Below, in pieces: positions 1 to 7,078 of a stretch of DNA of 8,988 bases. The stretch covers positions 1 through 8,988 of the forward strand of contig JAUXBV010000095.1 in assembly GCA_030619215.1 (NCBI GenBank), read 5' to 3'. The notes below the pieces were generated by a model. The model was not told the origin of the DNA. It did no database searches and saw nothing but the letters and a program-made list of their open reading frames with translations. A program made the translations under genes and the position numbers. The stretch is from Fibrobacterota bacterium. GTDB taxonomy: Bacteria; Fibrobacterota; Chitinivibrionia; Chitinivibrionales; JANQEN01. Every line of letters starts with the position of its first letter. The first letter of the stretch is position 1.

Positions 1-911
1 ACCGCTTGGCCTCCGACTTGATCTGCGTCGGGCAGGGAATCGATCTCATTATAATCAAGGTGCAAACAAGTGAGACTCGAAAGAGCAAAAATCTCCTGGG
101 GTACTTCTGATAGCCAAGTATAAATTAAAGACAAAGTTCTTAGTTTAGTCAAATTTGCTATGAAAGAAAACATGTTCCAGTGGCTAAATCCAGAACCGGA
201 TAAATCTAACAATTGTAAATTGACCAGGTTACCGATTTCTTCAGGAAATGGATAGGGGTGCCAGTTCTGCGCAATAAAATTTTCAAGTGAGGTCAATTGC
301 CATATTTCCGGTGGTAATGGATCGTGAAGCCAATTAGATGAAATATTAAGGTAAACAAGCTTTCCCAGGTTGCCGATTGATGCGGGTAGTGTCTCCAGTT
401 CATTATACAACAAGTCGAGATATTTCAGATTTTTTAGATTGCCGATATCAGTCTGTACACTGTGTAGGCCATTCACTGAGAGATCGAGTGTGTCAAGCTG
501 TGCTAACCGGAAGATGCAGGCAGGAATAGTAGAGAATGTATTACCGTTTAATTGGAGATAATGCAATTGCGAGCACTGCGCCAGCTCATCCGGCAGGGTT
601 TTTAGCAAACCTCCGGTAACTATGAACCGTTTGAGAGAGTCAAGGGCGCCGACCTGTTCCGGAATTCTTTTTATTGCATATTCTTCGAATACAAGCTGAA
701 CTGCTCTGCCGTCAATGAACAGTGCAACATCGTGGACATCGGCCTGTGTGAAGCTATTGGCGTCCAGTATGGCCCGCACCACCAATGAGTCTGCCGAGTA
801 TGACTGTGCTGTAATTATTGCTTGTAAAAAAAGGACGAGCAGAATCGCTAGTAAATGTGGTTTACATTTTCGCATTACTGGTTTCCCGTTATGTGCTTGT
901 GCATTACTCAT
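1..911 (-). CDS. Exported leucine-rich-repeat protein, C terminus cut by the window edge
   Basis: An open frame of 303 codons runs off the left edge without a stop; I found it by translating the reverse complement. A hydrophobic stretch at residues 20-34 (LLAILLVLFLQAIITA) ends in a plausible signal-peptidase site before Gln36, so the protein is exported. Residues 38-85 form a lead-in region (VVRAILDANS, then IDGRAVQLVF). From about residue 86 on there are eight or nine leucine-rich repeats of about 23 residues, for example LKYLDLLYNELETLP and LTCLHLDYNEIDSLP, which continue to the edge. LRRs are binding scaffolds; no catalytic domain is visible. The gene starts 17 bases after the tonB stop, so it is probably the last visible gene of the receptor operon. 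The start is uncertain: a second ATG at 875 (residue 13) gives a shorter, more typical signal peptide (MRKCKPH before the core), and neither start has a strong ribosome site. Ligand and exact location are unknown. Confidence 0.88.
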   Translation of the reverse strand, partial: MSNAQAHNGKPVMRKCKPHLLAILLVLFLQAIITAQSYSADSLVVRAILDANSFTQADVHDVALFIDGRAVQLVFEEYAIKRIPEQVGALDSLKRFIVTGGLLKTLPDELAQCSQLHYLQLNGNTFSTIPACIFRLAQLDTLDLSVNGLHSVQTDIGNLKNLKYLDLLYNELETLPASIGNLGKLVYLNISSNWLHDPLPPEIWQLTSLENFIAQNWHPYPFPEEIGNLVNLQLLDLSGSGFSHWNMFSFIANLTKLRTLSLIYTWLSEVPQEIFALSSLTCLHLDYNEIDSLPDADQVGGQA

Positions 912-928
912 CTTTACGTTTTATACCT

Positions 929-1636
929 CTAATCCAGTTTAAACTTAATCCGGTATACATACTTCACCTTGACTTTCTCACCATTAATCCGTGGCGGCGG
1001 AAATCGCCATTTCGGTATTACCCTGGCGGTTTCCGTACCAAATAAATTATGTCCGACAACATTAGCGAGTGTAAAGGTATCGATATAACCCTTTTCATTC
1101 ACTAAAAGGTCAACATCAACATATCCCTCTATATTGTTTTTCAATGCAATTTCAGGATACAATGGTTTTGGATTAAAAATCGGCTCAAATTCGGTATTGT
1201 CGAGTGCGTCAAGTGCCTGTATTCGGACAGGCAAAGGTGCTTTTTTAATAACTTTCTTTCTGGGAGCAACCGGCATGGCAACAATGTCTGCCGGGACTGC
1301 ATTATCAACTGACGGTGCAACAGGCGCTTCTGCGACCGGTACCGGTTTGGGTACCGGCGCCGTTTCAGGCGGCTTTTTAACCGGGGGCTGCGGTTTTTGC
1401 GGCGGCGGTTGCTGTTGCGGCGGTGCAAGCACGATATAATCCATTATCATGGGCGGTACCTGTTGCATGGTATATGCCGGCTCAGACTTCTGAATGGTAA
1501 ACAGAAGCAGGAATACGAGCTGGACGGCAATAACAGCGGCAAAGAGCCACCGGATAAAAGCCATAGCAGGTGTTGACAGCGGCTCTATGACCTGATCATG
1601 TCCGAGGTGTAAGGAACTTAGGTTTTTTATAACCAT
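929..1636 (-). CDS. tonB: TonB energy-transducing protein
   Basis: This 235-residue protein should span the periplasm and pass proton-motive force from ExbB-ExbD to an outer-membrane receptor. It shows classic TonB order: a short cytoplasmic N terminus; one membrane anchor at about residues 27-48; a proline-rich periplasmic spacer at about 60-135 (APPQQQPPPQKPQPPVKKPP, then PVPKPVPVAEAPVAP, then a basic RKKVIKK); and a C-terminal TonB domain at about 155-233. That domain carries the family's YP motif (KPLYPEIALKNNIEGYVDVD), the NEKGYID turn and the final KWRFPPP...YVYRIKFKL strands. The Ser-x3-His pair of the E. coli TonB anchor is not evident. The gene starts 11 bases after the exbD stop, and the AGGAAA ribosome site overlaps that stop, so translation is probably coupled. 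Length and architecture are normal for TonB of FCB-group bacteria. Its partner is presumably the receptor encoded at 2694-6203, although service to other receptors cannot be excluded. Confidence 0.95.
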   Translation of the reverse strand: MVIKNLSSLHLGHDQVIEPLSTPAMAFIRWLFAAVIAVQLVFLLLFTIQKSEPAYTMQQVPPMIMDYIVLAPPQQQPPPQKPQPPVKKPPETAPVPKPVPVAEAPVAPSVDNAVPADIVAMPVAPRKKVIKKAPLPVRIQALDALDNTEFEPIFNPKPLYPEIALKNNIEGYVDVDLLVNEKGYIDTFTLANVVGHNLFGTETARVIPKWRFPPPRINGEKVKVKYVYRIKFKLD

Positions 1637-1643
1637 GTATCGG

Positions 1644-1649
1644 TTTCCT
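1644..1649 (-). promoter_or_regulatory. Ribosome-binding site of tonB, overlapping the exbD stop
   Basis: AGGAAA lies 7 bases before the tonB ATG (1636-1634). Its first two bases are the last two bases of the exbD TAG stop (1650-1648). A terminating ribosome would uncover or re-use this site, which suggests coupled translation of exbD and tonB. Confidence 0.6.
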
Positions 1650-2070
1650 ACAGCAGGTTATCCGCCAGTTGAGTACCAAGGGTAAAGCGGGTTATATTCT
1701 GCGCCCGCAATTTATCCAGCAATGTTATCAACGGCTCAACCCGTCCGTCACGATCGGGAATTATTACAATGGTAATATCCTTATTTTTCTTTTTTTCGTG
1801 CATTATTGCGGTAACAATTTGATCTGCGCTCATCTGTTTTTTTTCGAACCAGTATCCCCCCGCCTTATCCACTGCAACCAGGAGAAGGTCTTTATGAATG
1901 ATCCGTGCAGTTGTTGCTTTTGCTTTGTTGATTTCAATGCCGGTCTCCTTGGTAAAGGTCGTGGTCACCACAAAAAAGATCAGGAGAATAAATACCATAT
2001 CAATAAGCGGTGTCATTGATATTTCAGCTCTTTTCTCATTCTCTTCCATTTGATCAAAGGCTTTAAACAT
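1648..2070 (-). CDS. exbD: ExbD/TolR-type proton-channel subunit
   Basis: ExbD dimers sit inside the ExbB pentamer and convert proton flow into motion of TonB. The 140-residue product has a short cytoplasmic N terminus, then the family signature MTPLIDMVFILLIFFVV at residues 19-35. This holds the single membrane helix and the conserved proton-carrying aspartate, here Asp24. A periplasmic domain follows (about 43-140) ending in the typical IPDRDGRVEPLITLLDKLRA and TRFTLGT segments. I chose the ATG at 2070 because AAGGA lies 8 bases upstream and the protein then has family length; the frame stays open to an ATG at 2106, but that adds 12 residues unlike the family. The start overlaps the end of exbB by 8 bases, a usual sign of coupled translation. 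Pairing with TonB rather than Pal/TolA identifies it as ExbD rather than TolR. Confidence 0.94.
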   Translation of the reverse strand: MFKAFDQMEENEKRAEISMTPLIDMVFILLIFFVVTTTFTKETGIEINKAKATTARIIHKDLLLVAVDKAGGYWFEKKQMSADQIVTAIMHEKKKNKDITIVIIPDRDGRVEPLITLLDKLRAQNITRFTLGTQLADNLL

Positions 2071-2683
2071 GTTGTTTATCCTTGATAAAGTCCAGAAGCT
2101 GTGCACAGACAGCTTTGATTTTGCCGTTTATTTTATTCAATCTGTTTGACAAGAGGACATGCCCGAAAATGATCGGCAGCGCTGATACAAGCCCGGCCTG
2201 GGTTGTGATAAGGGCTTCGGATATGCCGTCAGCCATAGCCTGGGCGTCACCGGTTCCCTGCAGTGCAATGACTTTGAATGTTGCTATCATTCCGGTAACC
2301 GTGCCAAGAAGTCCCAGGATAGGCATCGCGCCGGCTAACGTTGCAAGGAGGTTGAGGTGTTTGCGGTAAATAGGCAGGAAATTAAGCAGCACCAGATCCA
2401 TCTTTTCCGCTATGCGCTCAACCGGCTTATGGCGATTGGCCAGGGCTGCAAGCAGTACTTTTTTCAGCAGGCCGCGCTGTGATTTAAGGTGTTCTTCCGC
2501 TTTTTCCATGCCTTCGGCATGGAGTATTGCAAAGAACTTATTACTCTGGTTTGTTAATAATGATGCAGTCTGCAAGTAGAAAAACGCCCGTTCAATGAGC
2601 AGGACGAATGCGCAGAAAGAGCAGACTACAATGGGATACATAAAAATGCCGCCGGTGGTGATATACGAAATAATACTTTCCAT
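2063..2683 (-). CDS. exbB: ExbB/MotA/TolQ-family proton-channel protein
   Basis: ExbB forms the inner-membrane pentamer of the TonB motor. The 206-residue product has three membrane segments at about 13-31, 113-136 and 157-180, with a cytoplasmic stretch between the first two, as in the family. The conserved core is clear: LAGAMPILGLLGTVTGMIATF at the second helix, then the linker IALQGTGDAQAMADGISEAL, then TTQAGLVSALPIIFGHVLLSN in the third helix, including the TTQAGL residues that line the channel. The ATG at 2683 was chosen because a strong AAGGAG lies six bases upstream; the frame is open to an ATG at 2749, but that would overlap the receptor gene and add 22 residues of no family likeness. 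It follows the receptor stop by 10 bases and overlaps exbD by 8. The neighbouring tonB and receptor genes argue for ExbB rather than TolQ. Confidence 0.95.
   Translation of the reverse strand: MESIISYITTGGIFMYPIVVCSFCAFVLLIERAFFYLQTASLLTNQSNKFFAILHAEGMEKAEEHLKSQRGLLKKVLLAALANRHKPVERIAEKMDLVLLNFLPIYRKHLNLLATLAGAMPILGLLGTVTGMIATFKVIALQGTGDAQAMADGISEALITTQAGLVSALPIIFGHVLLSNRLNKINGKIKAVCAQLLDFIKDKQHV
2079..2083 (-). promoter_or_regulatory. Ribosome-binding site of exbD inside exbB
   Basis: AAGGA lies 8 bases before the ATG at 2070-2068, within the last codons of exbB. It decides the exbD start over the upstream ATG at 2106 and the downstream ATG at 2049, which has no comparable site. Confidence 0.6.
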
Positions 2684-2689
2684 GAAATA

Positions 2690-2695
2690 CTCCTT
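2690..2695 (-). promoter_or_regulatory. Strong ribosome-binding site of exbB, overlapping the receptor stop
   Basis: AAGGAG, six bases before the ATG at 2683, shares its first two bases with the TAA stop of the receptor gene (2696-2694). It is the strongest Shine-Dalgarno site seen in the window. It fixes the exbB start and implies that ribosomes finishing the receptor start exbB directly. Confidence 0.75.
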
Positions 2696-5600
2696 AATAT
2701 GAAAGATCAAAACCAACAAAAAGAGCGGTGAAAGGAAGATTGATACCATACATCTTCATTTTCTTTGTTTCACTATCTGTCAGGAACATATTGGGATCGT
2801 TAAATGCATTCCAGGTTTCAAGGTAAAAATGACATTTCGCATTACGAACGGCAAAACCCTTGGCAATCTTAAAATCAAATCGCTGATAGGGAGAATACCG
2901 TTTTTTATTATAGGCGCCGATATAAACGCCGTCGTCAAAATCAACGTCTGTGTAAGGCAGCCCGGACATATACCGGTATTTAACGCTTATCTCATAATTA
3001 CGGGGAAGGCGGTAATAATTTACCAGTGAGATCAGAAGCGGCCGGTCAAGCGGGAAGGTATGCCAGCGCCAGCCCGGATGGCGCCGGCGGCGAGAATGGT
3101 TAAGGGTTATTGAGAACCAGCCGTTCCAGAAGTCAGTCGGGTCATACCTGAGTATATATTCCAGGCCGAATGCGTATCCGCGACCTTTGTTTGAGTATGT
3201 AGACGCATAAAAGGAATGATCCATAAGATAGGCATTAACCAGTTTCATATACTCATCCGGGGATAACGAGCTCAGCGAATCGATATAGGCGTCGCCGTAA
3301 TGTTCCTTAAGAAAATCGTTGACCTCGGCAAAGTTTTCAGGCGTATAATCAAAAGTCGATTCAATTCTCTCCGATACCAGGTCATAGTAATATTTCCCAT
3401 AGATATCAATTTTCTGGTTAAGCCACGAAAGAAAGCGTGACTGGAAGCCTATCCCGGCATGCCAGGCTTTTTCAGGTTTCAGGTTATCAGACAGCGCCAA
3501 TACTGAAATGTCATGGTTATTCTGGGTATACAACCCGCATGAGCCGGTTAATTCGTGTCTGTCGTTTATGCGGTAATGCCCTGACACACGCGGAGAAAAC
3601 ATCACCGAGGTGTCGGCTTCCGACACCTCAAGCCGCGCTCCCAGGTTGAGGCGCAGATCGGGAGTTACATCCCATTCGTCTTCAAAAAAGAGGTTGCCGT
3701 TTACAAAGTAATTATACCCTTTATATTTAACAAAGATGCGCTTGATAATATTCGATGCATTGTTAAAGATCCCCAGCTCCCAGGGATCGTTTGACGTGTC
3801 CGGATCCGTAACGCTCATGCCTGAATCGCCGGTAACCGGCCCCCAGTAGTCCCCGAAATTGGTGCTCCCCTTGGTAATAACCTCATGAATGGGGCGGGCT
3901 GCGTATACATCATACTTCGCTCTTGTATAGTCAAGTTGTATACCGCTGTGGAAACAGTGTTTCTTCCTCCCGGTATACATCCATTGGCAACTGCCGTTAA
4001 ACTGGTTAATAATGACGTCATATTTTGAATTATCAAGAAAAACAGAGAATTGATCCGGGAATGCAAGGTCCCACCACCGCTTCTGCCATGCTCCGTTGAC
4101 CGTTATGATATGGTTATCCGTCGGAGTATACTGCGCTGTACTATACAGCACATTGAAGTTGGACCTGTAATCGATAAAAGTATCGATCTCCCAGAAGGGA
4201 ACACCGGGAATATACCGGTCGTAGGAGGTAAGTGCTGCATAATCCTCACCTTTAAATCCATAATCCGGTAAATAAGGCCTATAATGTGTATAGTTTGTAT
4301 CAGGGTAGTCACTCCACCAGAAGTCATAGGAAAAATTCTTTATTATAGCAAAGGTGGTGTCGCGCAATTGCGCATCAATGGCCGGGTCGCCTGTAAGGGA
4401 ATTGTATAGGTATTTAAATTCTTCACCCTGGGGATCTGTCTCCTTCCGGTAGTATTTATGATAATAGTAGGTGACCGGTGTTAACGAATCCGCCTGCGCA
4501 AAGGTAAACCGGTCCGTATTAAAAAGCTCATTGACAAAGAATTTAATTTTATTATTCGGCCTGAAAGCAATACCGCCGGAATAATCCTGATAATCGGGCA
4601 TGTTCATCATATCTTTCATTATTTCAAGCTCTCTTTTATAGTCCTCACCTGTTGAGGAAATAACAATATCCATAACCCTCTTTACCATGAAATCGAAATA
4701 GGATCCCTGGGCAGACCCGTTGATACCGACTCTATTATTGAATAAAGGAATGCCAAGATAGGCGTCGTACTGGAGGAGATTTAGGTCAAAGTCGATAGAA
4801 ACCGAATCATCCGTTGGAACGCGGCTTTCAGCGGCGATTATTGCAGATTGCGCATTGTGATACTGCGAGGGGAAACCGGATTTATAGAGGTAAATATTTT
4901 TCATGGCGGCCTGGTTAAAGCTCGACCTGGCTCCGCCGAAATGGTACGGCTGATACAGCGGTATGCCGTCCAGAAAGACACGCGCCTCAAGGGGATCGCC
5001 ACCGCGGACAATGGGACGGGCAGACGCGTCGCTTTCCGAAGAAACACCGGGTAACGTATGCAGAACCCTGATTGGATCATTCATTGTTGCTGCGGTTCGT
5101 TTCAACTCTTTTCGGTTAATAGTCTCCTTTGACACGGCACTGGTGGTATGCAGCGGCTGCCGCTTTCCTGAAACGATAATTTCGCGCCGTTTGTTCTTAT
5201 ACTTCAGAAGTGTTGTGGAGAGCACATAATAGATCTGCTTCCGCTCGTCGGTAAGTTCAACCTGTTCAAACACCTCATGGTAGCCTGGTATGGATAAATG
5301 GAAATTGTGTGTTCCCCGGTAGTGAGTCGTCACCTTAAACTTACCCTTTTTAGTTACGAACAACGGCTCATTATCAAATGTTAAGGTGATGCTGTCCGAC
5401 TTGATCGCGGTTTCAAACCGTGAGTCAACGATGTGGCCTGATATGGTCCAGGGAGGACCAGGTACCGAATCACGAGCTGGTTGTGAAACCGGTTCGGATG
5501 GTTTCTTGCTCTCTTCAAGAACACAGGTAACGAAGTAATTGTTTTTATCAGGTTTTGTGGCAACAACCTTTGAGAACGGTATATGGCTCTTTGAACGTAC

Positions 5601-6203
5601 CCAGAGGTTATAAAAAGGCAAGGGCTTGACCGTTATCGAGAAATTACCTGCAGAGTCTGGTATTATGCTTATGCTATCAAGGAAAACGATAACCGAATCA
5701 TCAGGAGGATACAAGCCACTTCTCTTTGAAAGTATCATACCCTCAATAGTAATTGTTTCTGAGGAACCGGTGCTGTCAACCAAATCGATGTTGTCAGCAA
5801 GAGCAAAGCTGTCAATTGAAGCATCCGTATCGGAGGATGTAAAAGAGTCGACAGGTGCGATGGTGTCAAGAAAAACCGTGGTATCAACAGCAGCGACTGA
5901 GTCAGGCGAAGCGAATGAGTCTGAAGCGAGGATACTATCAGTCTGCTGCTTTTGCTCTGGAGCTGGAATTGTGTCCATACGTTGTATAAAATCGGAATTA
6001 TCGGTACCGGACAGTAAAGTATCGCTAACCGCTGTAAAAGTATCTACTGCAACGGTAAAGGAATCGTTTGTTTTGGTAGTGAGAATACTGTCCTCTATTG
6101 CAGGAGTAGTATCACCCTCTATAGTACTCAGGGAAAGAGTAATAAAAAAGAACACAAAGAAGGTGAGGTATATCACGTTACTTTTAAAGTTTTTTATATA
6201 CAT
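2694..6203 (-). CDS. Large TonB-dependent outer-membrane receptor with two N-terminal regulatory-like domains
   Basis: This 1169-residue protein should import or sense a ligand at the outer membrane using TonB energy. In order: signal peptide (1 to about 27, core IYLTFFVFFFITLSLS); an Asp/Ser/Thr-rich repeat array (about 38-145); two beta-sandwich segments like the carboxypeptidase-regulatory domains common on FCB receptors (about 149-231, SDSITLTFDN-type strands, and 251-331); a TonB-box-like REIIVSG (about 340-346); a plug (about 350-466) with IVRGG, FLDGIPLYQPYH and YLYKSGFPSQYHNAQS; then a roughly 700-residue barrel. Late strands carry LDRPLLISLVNYYRLPRNYE and YMSGLPYTDVDF, and the protein ends in FDLSY, with the terminal aromatic expected for barrel assembly. 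The ATG at 6203 starts a clean signal peptide 8 bases after the previous stop; its ribosome site (AGAGAG) is close and weak. A GTG at 6230 would add 9 residues and overlap the upstream gene. The plug resembles Bacteroidota/Chlorobi receptors, but I cannot assign a substrate. Confidence 0.93.
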   Translation of the reverse strand: MYIKNFKSNVIYLTFFVFFFITLSLSTIEGDTTPAIEDSILTTKTNDSFTVAVDTFTAVSDTLLSGTDNSDFIQRMDTIPAPEQKQQTDSILASDSFASPDSVAAVDTTVFLDTIAPVDSFTSSDTDASIDSFALADNIDLVDSTGSSETITIEGMILSKRSGLYPPDDSVIVFLDSISIIPDSAGNFSITVKPLPFYNLWVRSKSHIPFSKVVATKPDKNNYFVTCVLEESKKPSEPVSQPARDSVPGPPWTISGHIVDSRFETAIKSDSITLTFDNEPLFVTKKGKFKVTTHYRGTHNFHLSIPGYHEVFEQVELTDERKQIYYVLSTTLLKYKNKRREIIVSGKRQPLHTTSAVSKETINRKELKRTAATMNDPIRVLHTLPGVSSESDASARPIVRGGDPLEARVFLDGIPLYQPYHFGGARSSFNQAAMKNIYLYKSGFPSQYHNAQSAIIAAESRVPTDDSVSIDFDLNLLQYDAYLGIPLFNNRVGINGSAQGSYFDFMVKRVMDIVISSTGEDYKRELEIMKDMMNMPDYQDYSGGIAFRPNNKIKFFVNELFNTDRFTFAQADSLTPVTYYYHKYYRKETDPQGEEFKYLYNSLTGDPAIDAQLRDTTFAIIKNFSYDFWWSDYPDTNYTHYRPYLPDYGFKGEDYAALTSYDRYIPGVPFWEIDTFIDYRSNFNVLYSTAQYTPTDNHIITVNGAWQKRWWDLAFPDQFSVFLDNSKYDVIINQFNGSCQWMYTGRKKHCFHSGIQLDYTRAKYDVYAARPIHEVITKGSTNFGDYWGPVTGDSGMSVTDPDTSNDPWELGIFNNASNIIKRIFVKYKGYNYFVNGNLFFEDEWDVTPDLRLNLGARLEVSEADTSVMFSPRVSGHYRINDRHELTGSCGLYTQNNHDISVLALSDNLKPEKAWHAGIGFQSRFLSWLNQKIDIYGKYYYDLVSERIESTFDYTPENFAEVNDFLKEHYGDAYIDSLSSLSPDEYMKLVNAYLMDHSFYASTYSNKGRGYAFGLEYILRYDPTDFWNGWFSITLNHSRRRRHPGWRWHTFPLDRPLLISLVNYYRLPRNYEISVKYRYMSGLPYTDVDFDDGVYIGAYNKKRYSPYQRFDFKIAKGFAVRNAKCHFYLETWNAFNDPNMFLTDSETKKMKMYGINLPFTALFVGFDLSY
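5769..6065 (-). repeat. Asp-Ser/Thr repeat array coding for a linker in the receptor N terminus
   Basis: Within the receptor gene, codons 47-145 place acidic residues at a fixed step. Residues D47, D54, D61 and D68 are 7 apart. Then D71, D77, E83, D89, D95, D101, D107, D113, D119, D125, D131, D137 and D143 are 6 apart without a break. Most units begin D-S or D-T followed by a hydrophobic residue, such as DSILAS, DSFASP, DSVAAV, DTTVFL and DTIAPV. At DNA level this is an 18-base period, degenerate in sequence, so it is a protein-level repeat rather than a recent DNA duplication. It lies between the signal peptide and the first regulatory-like domain and would be periplasmic. Confidence 0.85.
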
Positions 6204-6211
6204 ACTCTCTA

Positions 6212-7078
6212 TTACAAACCGTTTGTCCACCGGAATCCGATGTGATAGGTAAATCCAATTTCGCTTTTATACGAAAATTCAGGAAAAATGAACGATACTT
6301 CTGGTGAAATATAGTCAGGCAGTATTGGCATTTTTTTTATTCTCCATGCCATACCGCCGGCAAGCCGAACGTTTAGGCGTTGATCATGGGTAGTAAAAAA
6401 ATTATCACTACCTACGGAGATATCCGATTCTATTGCATCCGTGGCAGTAAGCAGGAAGCGGATATTACCATAGGGCATAATTTTTTTAAATTCCCATCCG
6501 CCCGCATACCCTGCAAACCAGCCATTGTCAACCCAGTAACCGACAATCCAACCGATAGAACAGTTATGGTGATAGATGCTTTTTTTCAGTGTAATGGAGT
6601 TAAATCCCATTCGTACATCAAATTCCAAAGCAGGCGGCATATCAAACTCCAGCTCTCTACTTTCAAAGATCACATAATCCCCAGAAAGGTAACGATAGGT
6701 ACTTACGCGCATGGCGCCTTCGACCTGGAATCCAAATTCAATTCCGTTTCCAAAAGGAACTTTGTCATGAACACCTAGACGGTAACCGATACATAGTGAC
6801 CACCAGTGTTTTGCTGAAGAATCAGCCTTCTCATACGGGTCTTGATAATAGTGAAGGCCCTCATCTTTATGCCGGAAATATCCTCCCGCGCCAATGGTTG
6901 CCATTGCATCACCCGGGTTGAGCAACTTGCCGTGGTTGTATGATTGTGAGGTGAAATTACAATTAATAATTACCAACAGGCACATAGAAGTCAAAATTAA
7001 AAGAAGATTAACATAATGCGAAAATATATTCTTTAGATATTGGAAAAGGTGGTTAATGCAGGATAGTAATGAGTGCAT
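6212..7078 (-). CDS. Exported protein of unknown function, probable outer-membrane beta-barrel
   Basis: I do not recognise a named family. The 288-residue product has a basic/polar N terminus, a hydrophobic stretch at about 23-39 (NLLLILTSMCLLVIIN) and Cys40. The cysteine sits like a lipoprotein site, but Asn39 just before it is atypical. After it comes NHGKLLNPGDAMATIGAGGY; an L-x-P-G-(D/E) followed by Gly-rich alternation is a style I associate with small outer-membrane barrels in FCB bacteria. The rest is rich in aromatic and glycine residues in alternating strands (IEFGFQVEGAMRVSTYRY, SIGWIVGYWVDNGWFAGYAG, LNVRLAGGMAWRI) and ends in IGFTYHIGFRWTNGL. The best reading is a barrel of roughly 8-12 strands with a signal or lipoprotein leader. 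Its stop is 8 bases before the receptor ATG, so it probably heads the receptor operon. The start is uncertain: AAGGA lies 14 bases before the ATG, which is far. A role as a partner of the receptor is inferred only from position. Confidence 0.8.
   Translation of the reverse strand: MHSLLSCINHLFQYLKNIFSHYVNLLLILTSMCLLVIINCNFTSQSYNHGKLLNPGDAMATIGAGGYFRHKDEGLHYYQDPYEKADSSAKHWWSLCIGYRLGVHDKVPFGNGIEFGFQVEGAMRVSTYRYLSGDYVIFESRELEFDMPPALEFDVRMGFNSITLKKSIYHHNCSIGWIVGYWVDNGWFAGYAGGWEFKKIMPYGNIRFLLTATDAIESDISVGSDNFFTTHDQRLNVRLAGGMAWRIKKMPILPDYISPEVSFIFPEFSYKSEIGFTYHIGFRWTNGL

Noticed and set aside
715..1045. Two short plus-strand frames across the LRR/tonB junction
   Set aside because: They lie opposite the LRR signal peptide and the TonB C terminus, both of which are well supported on the minus strand.
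1141..1428. Minus-strand Arg-rich frame inside tonB
   Set aside because: An out-of-frame reading of the proline/lysine-rich spacer; the TonB frame has clear domains.
1134..1439. Plus-strand frame rich in Gly, Thr and Cys opposite tonB
   Set aside because: It is the antisense of the proline-rich TonB spacer; low-complexity CCx codons read as GGx. No independent start site or family likeness.
5626..6252. A 208-codon open frame on the plus strand opposite the receptor N terminus
   Set aside because: It is the mirror of the Asp/Ser/Thr-rich repeat: regular GAC/GAT and TCA/ACT codons give few stops on the other strand. The receptor frame is clearly the real one.
6380..6778. A 132-codon plus-strand frame opposite the operon-leading gene
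   Set aside because: No signal peptide, domain or ribosome site, while the minus-strand frame has a leader and beta-strand pattern and fits the operon.
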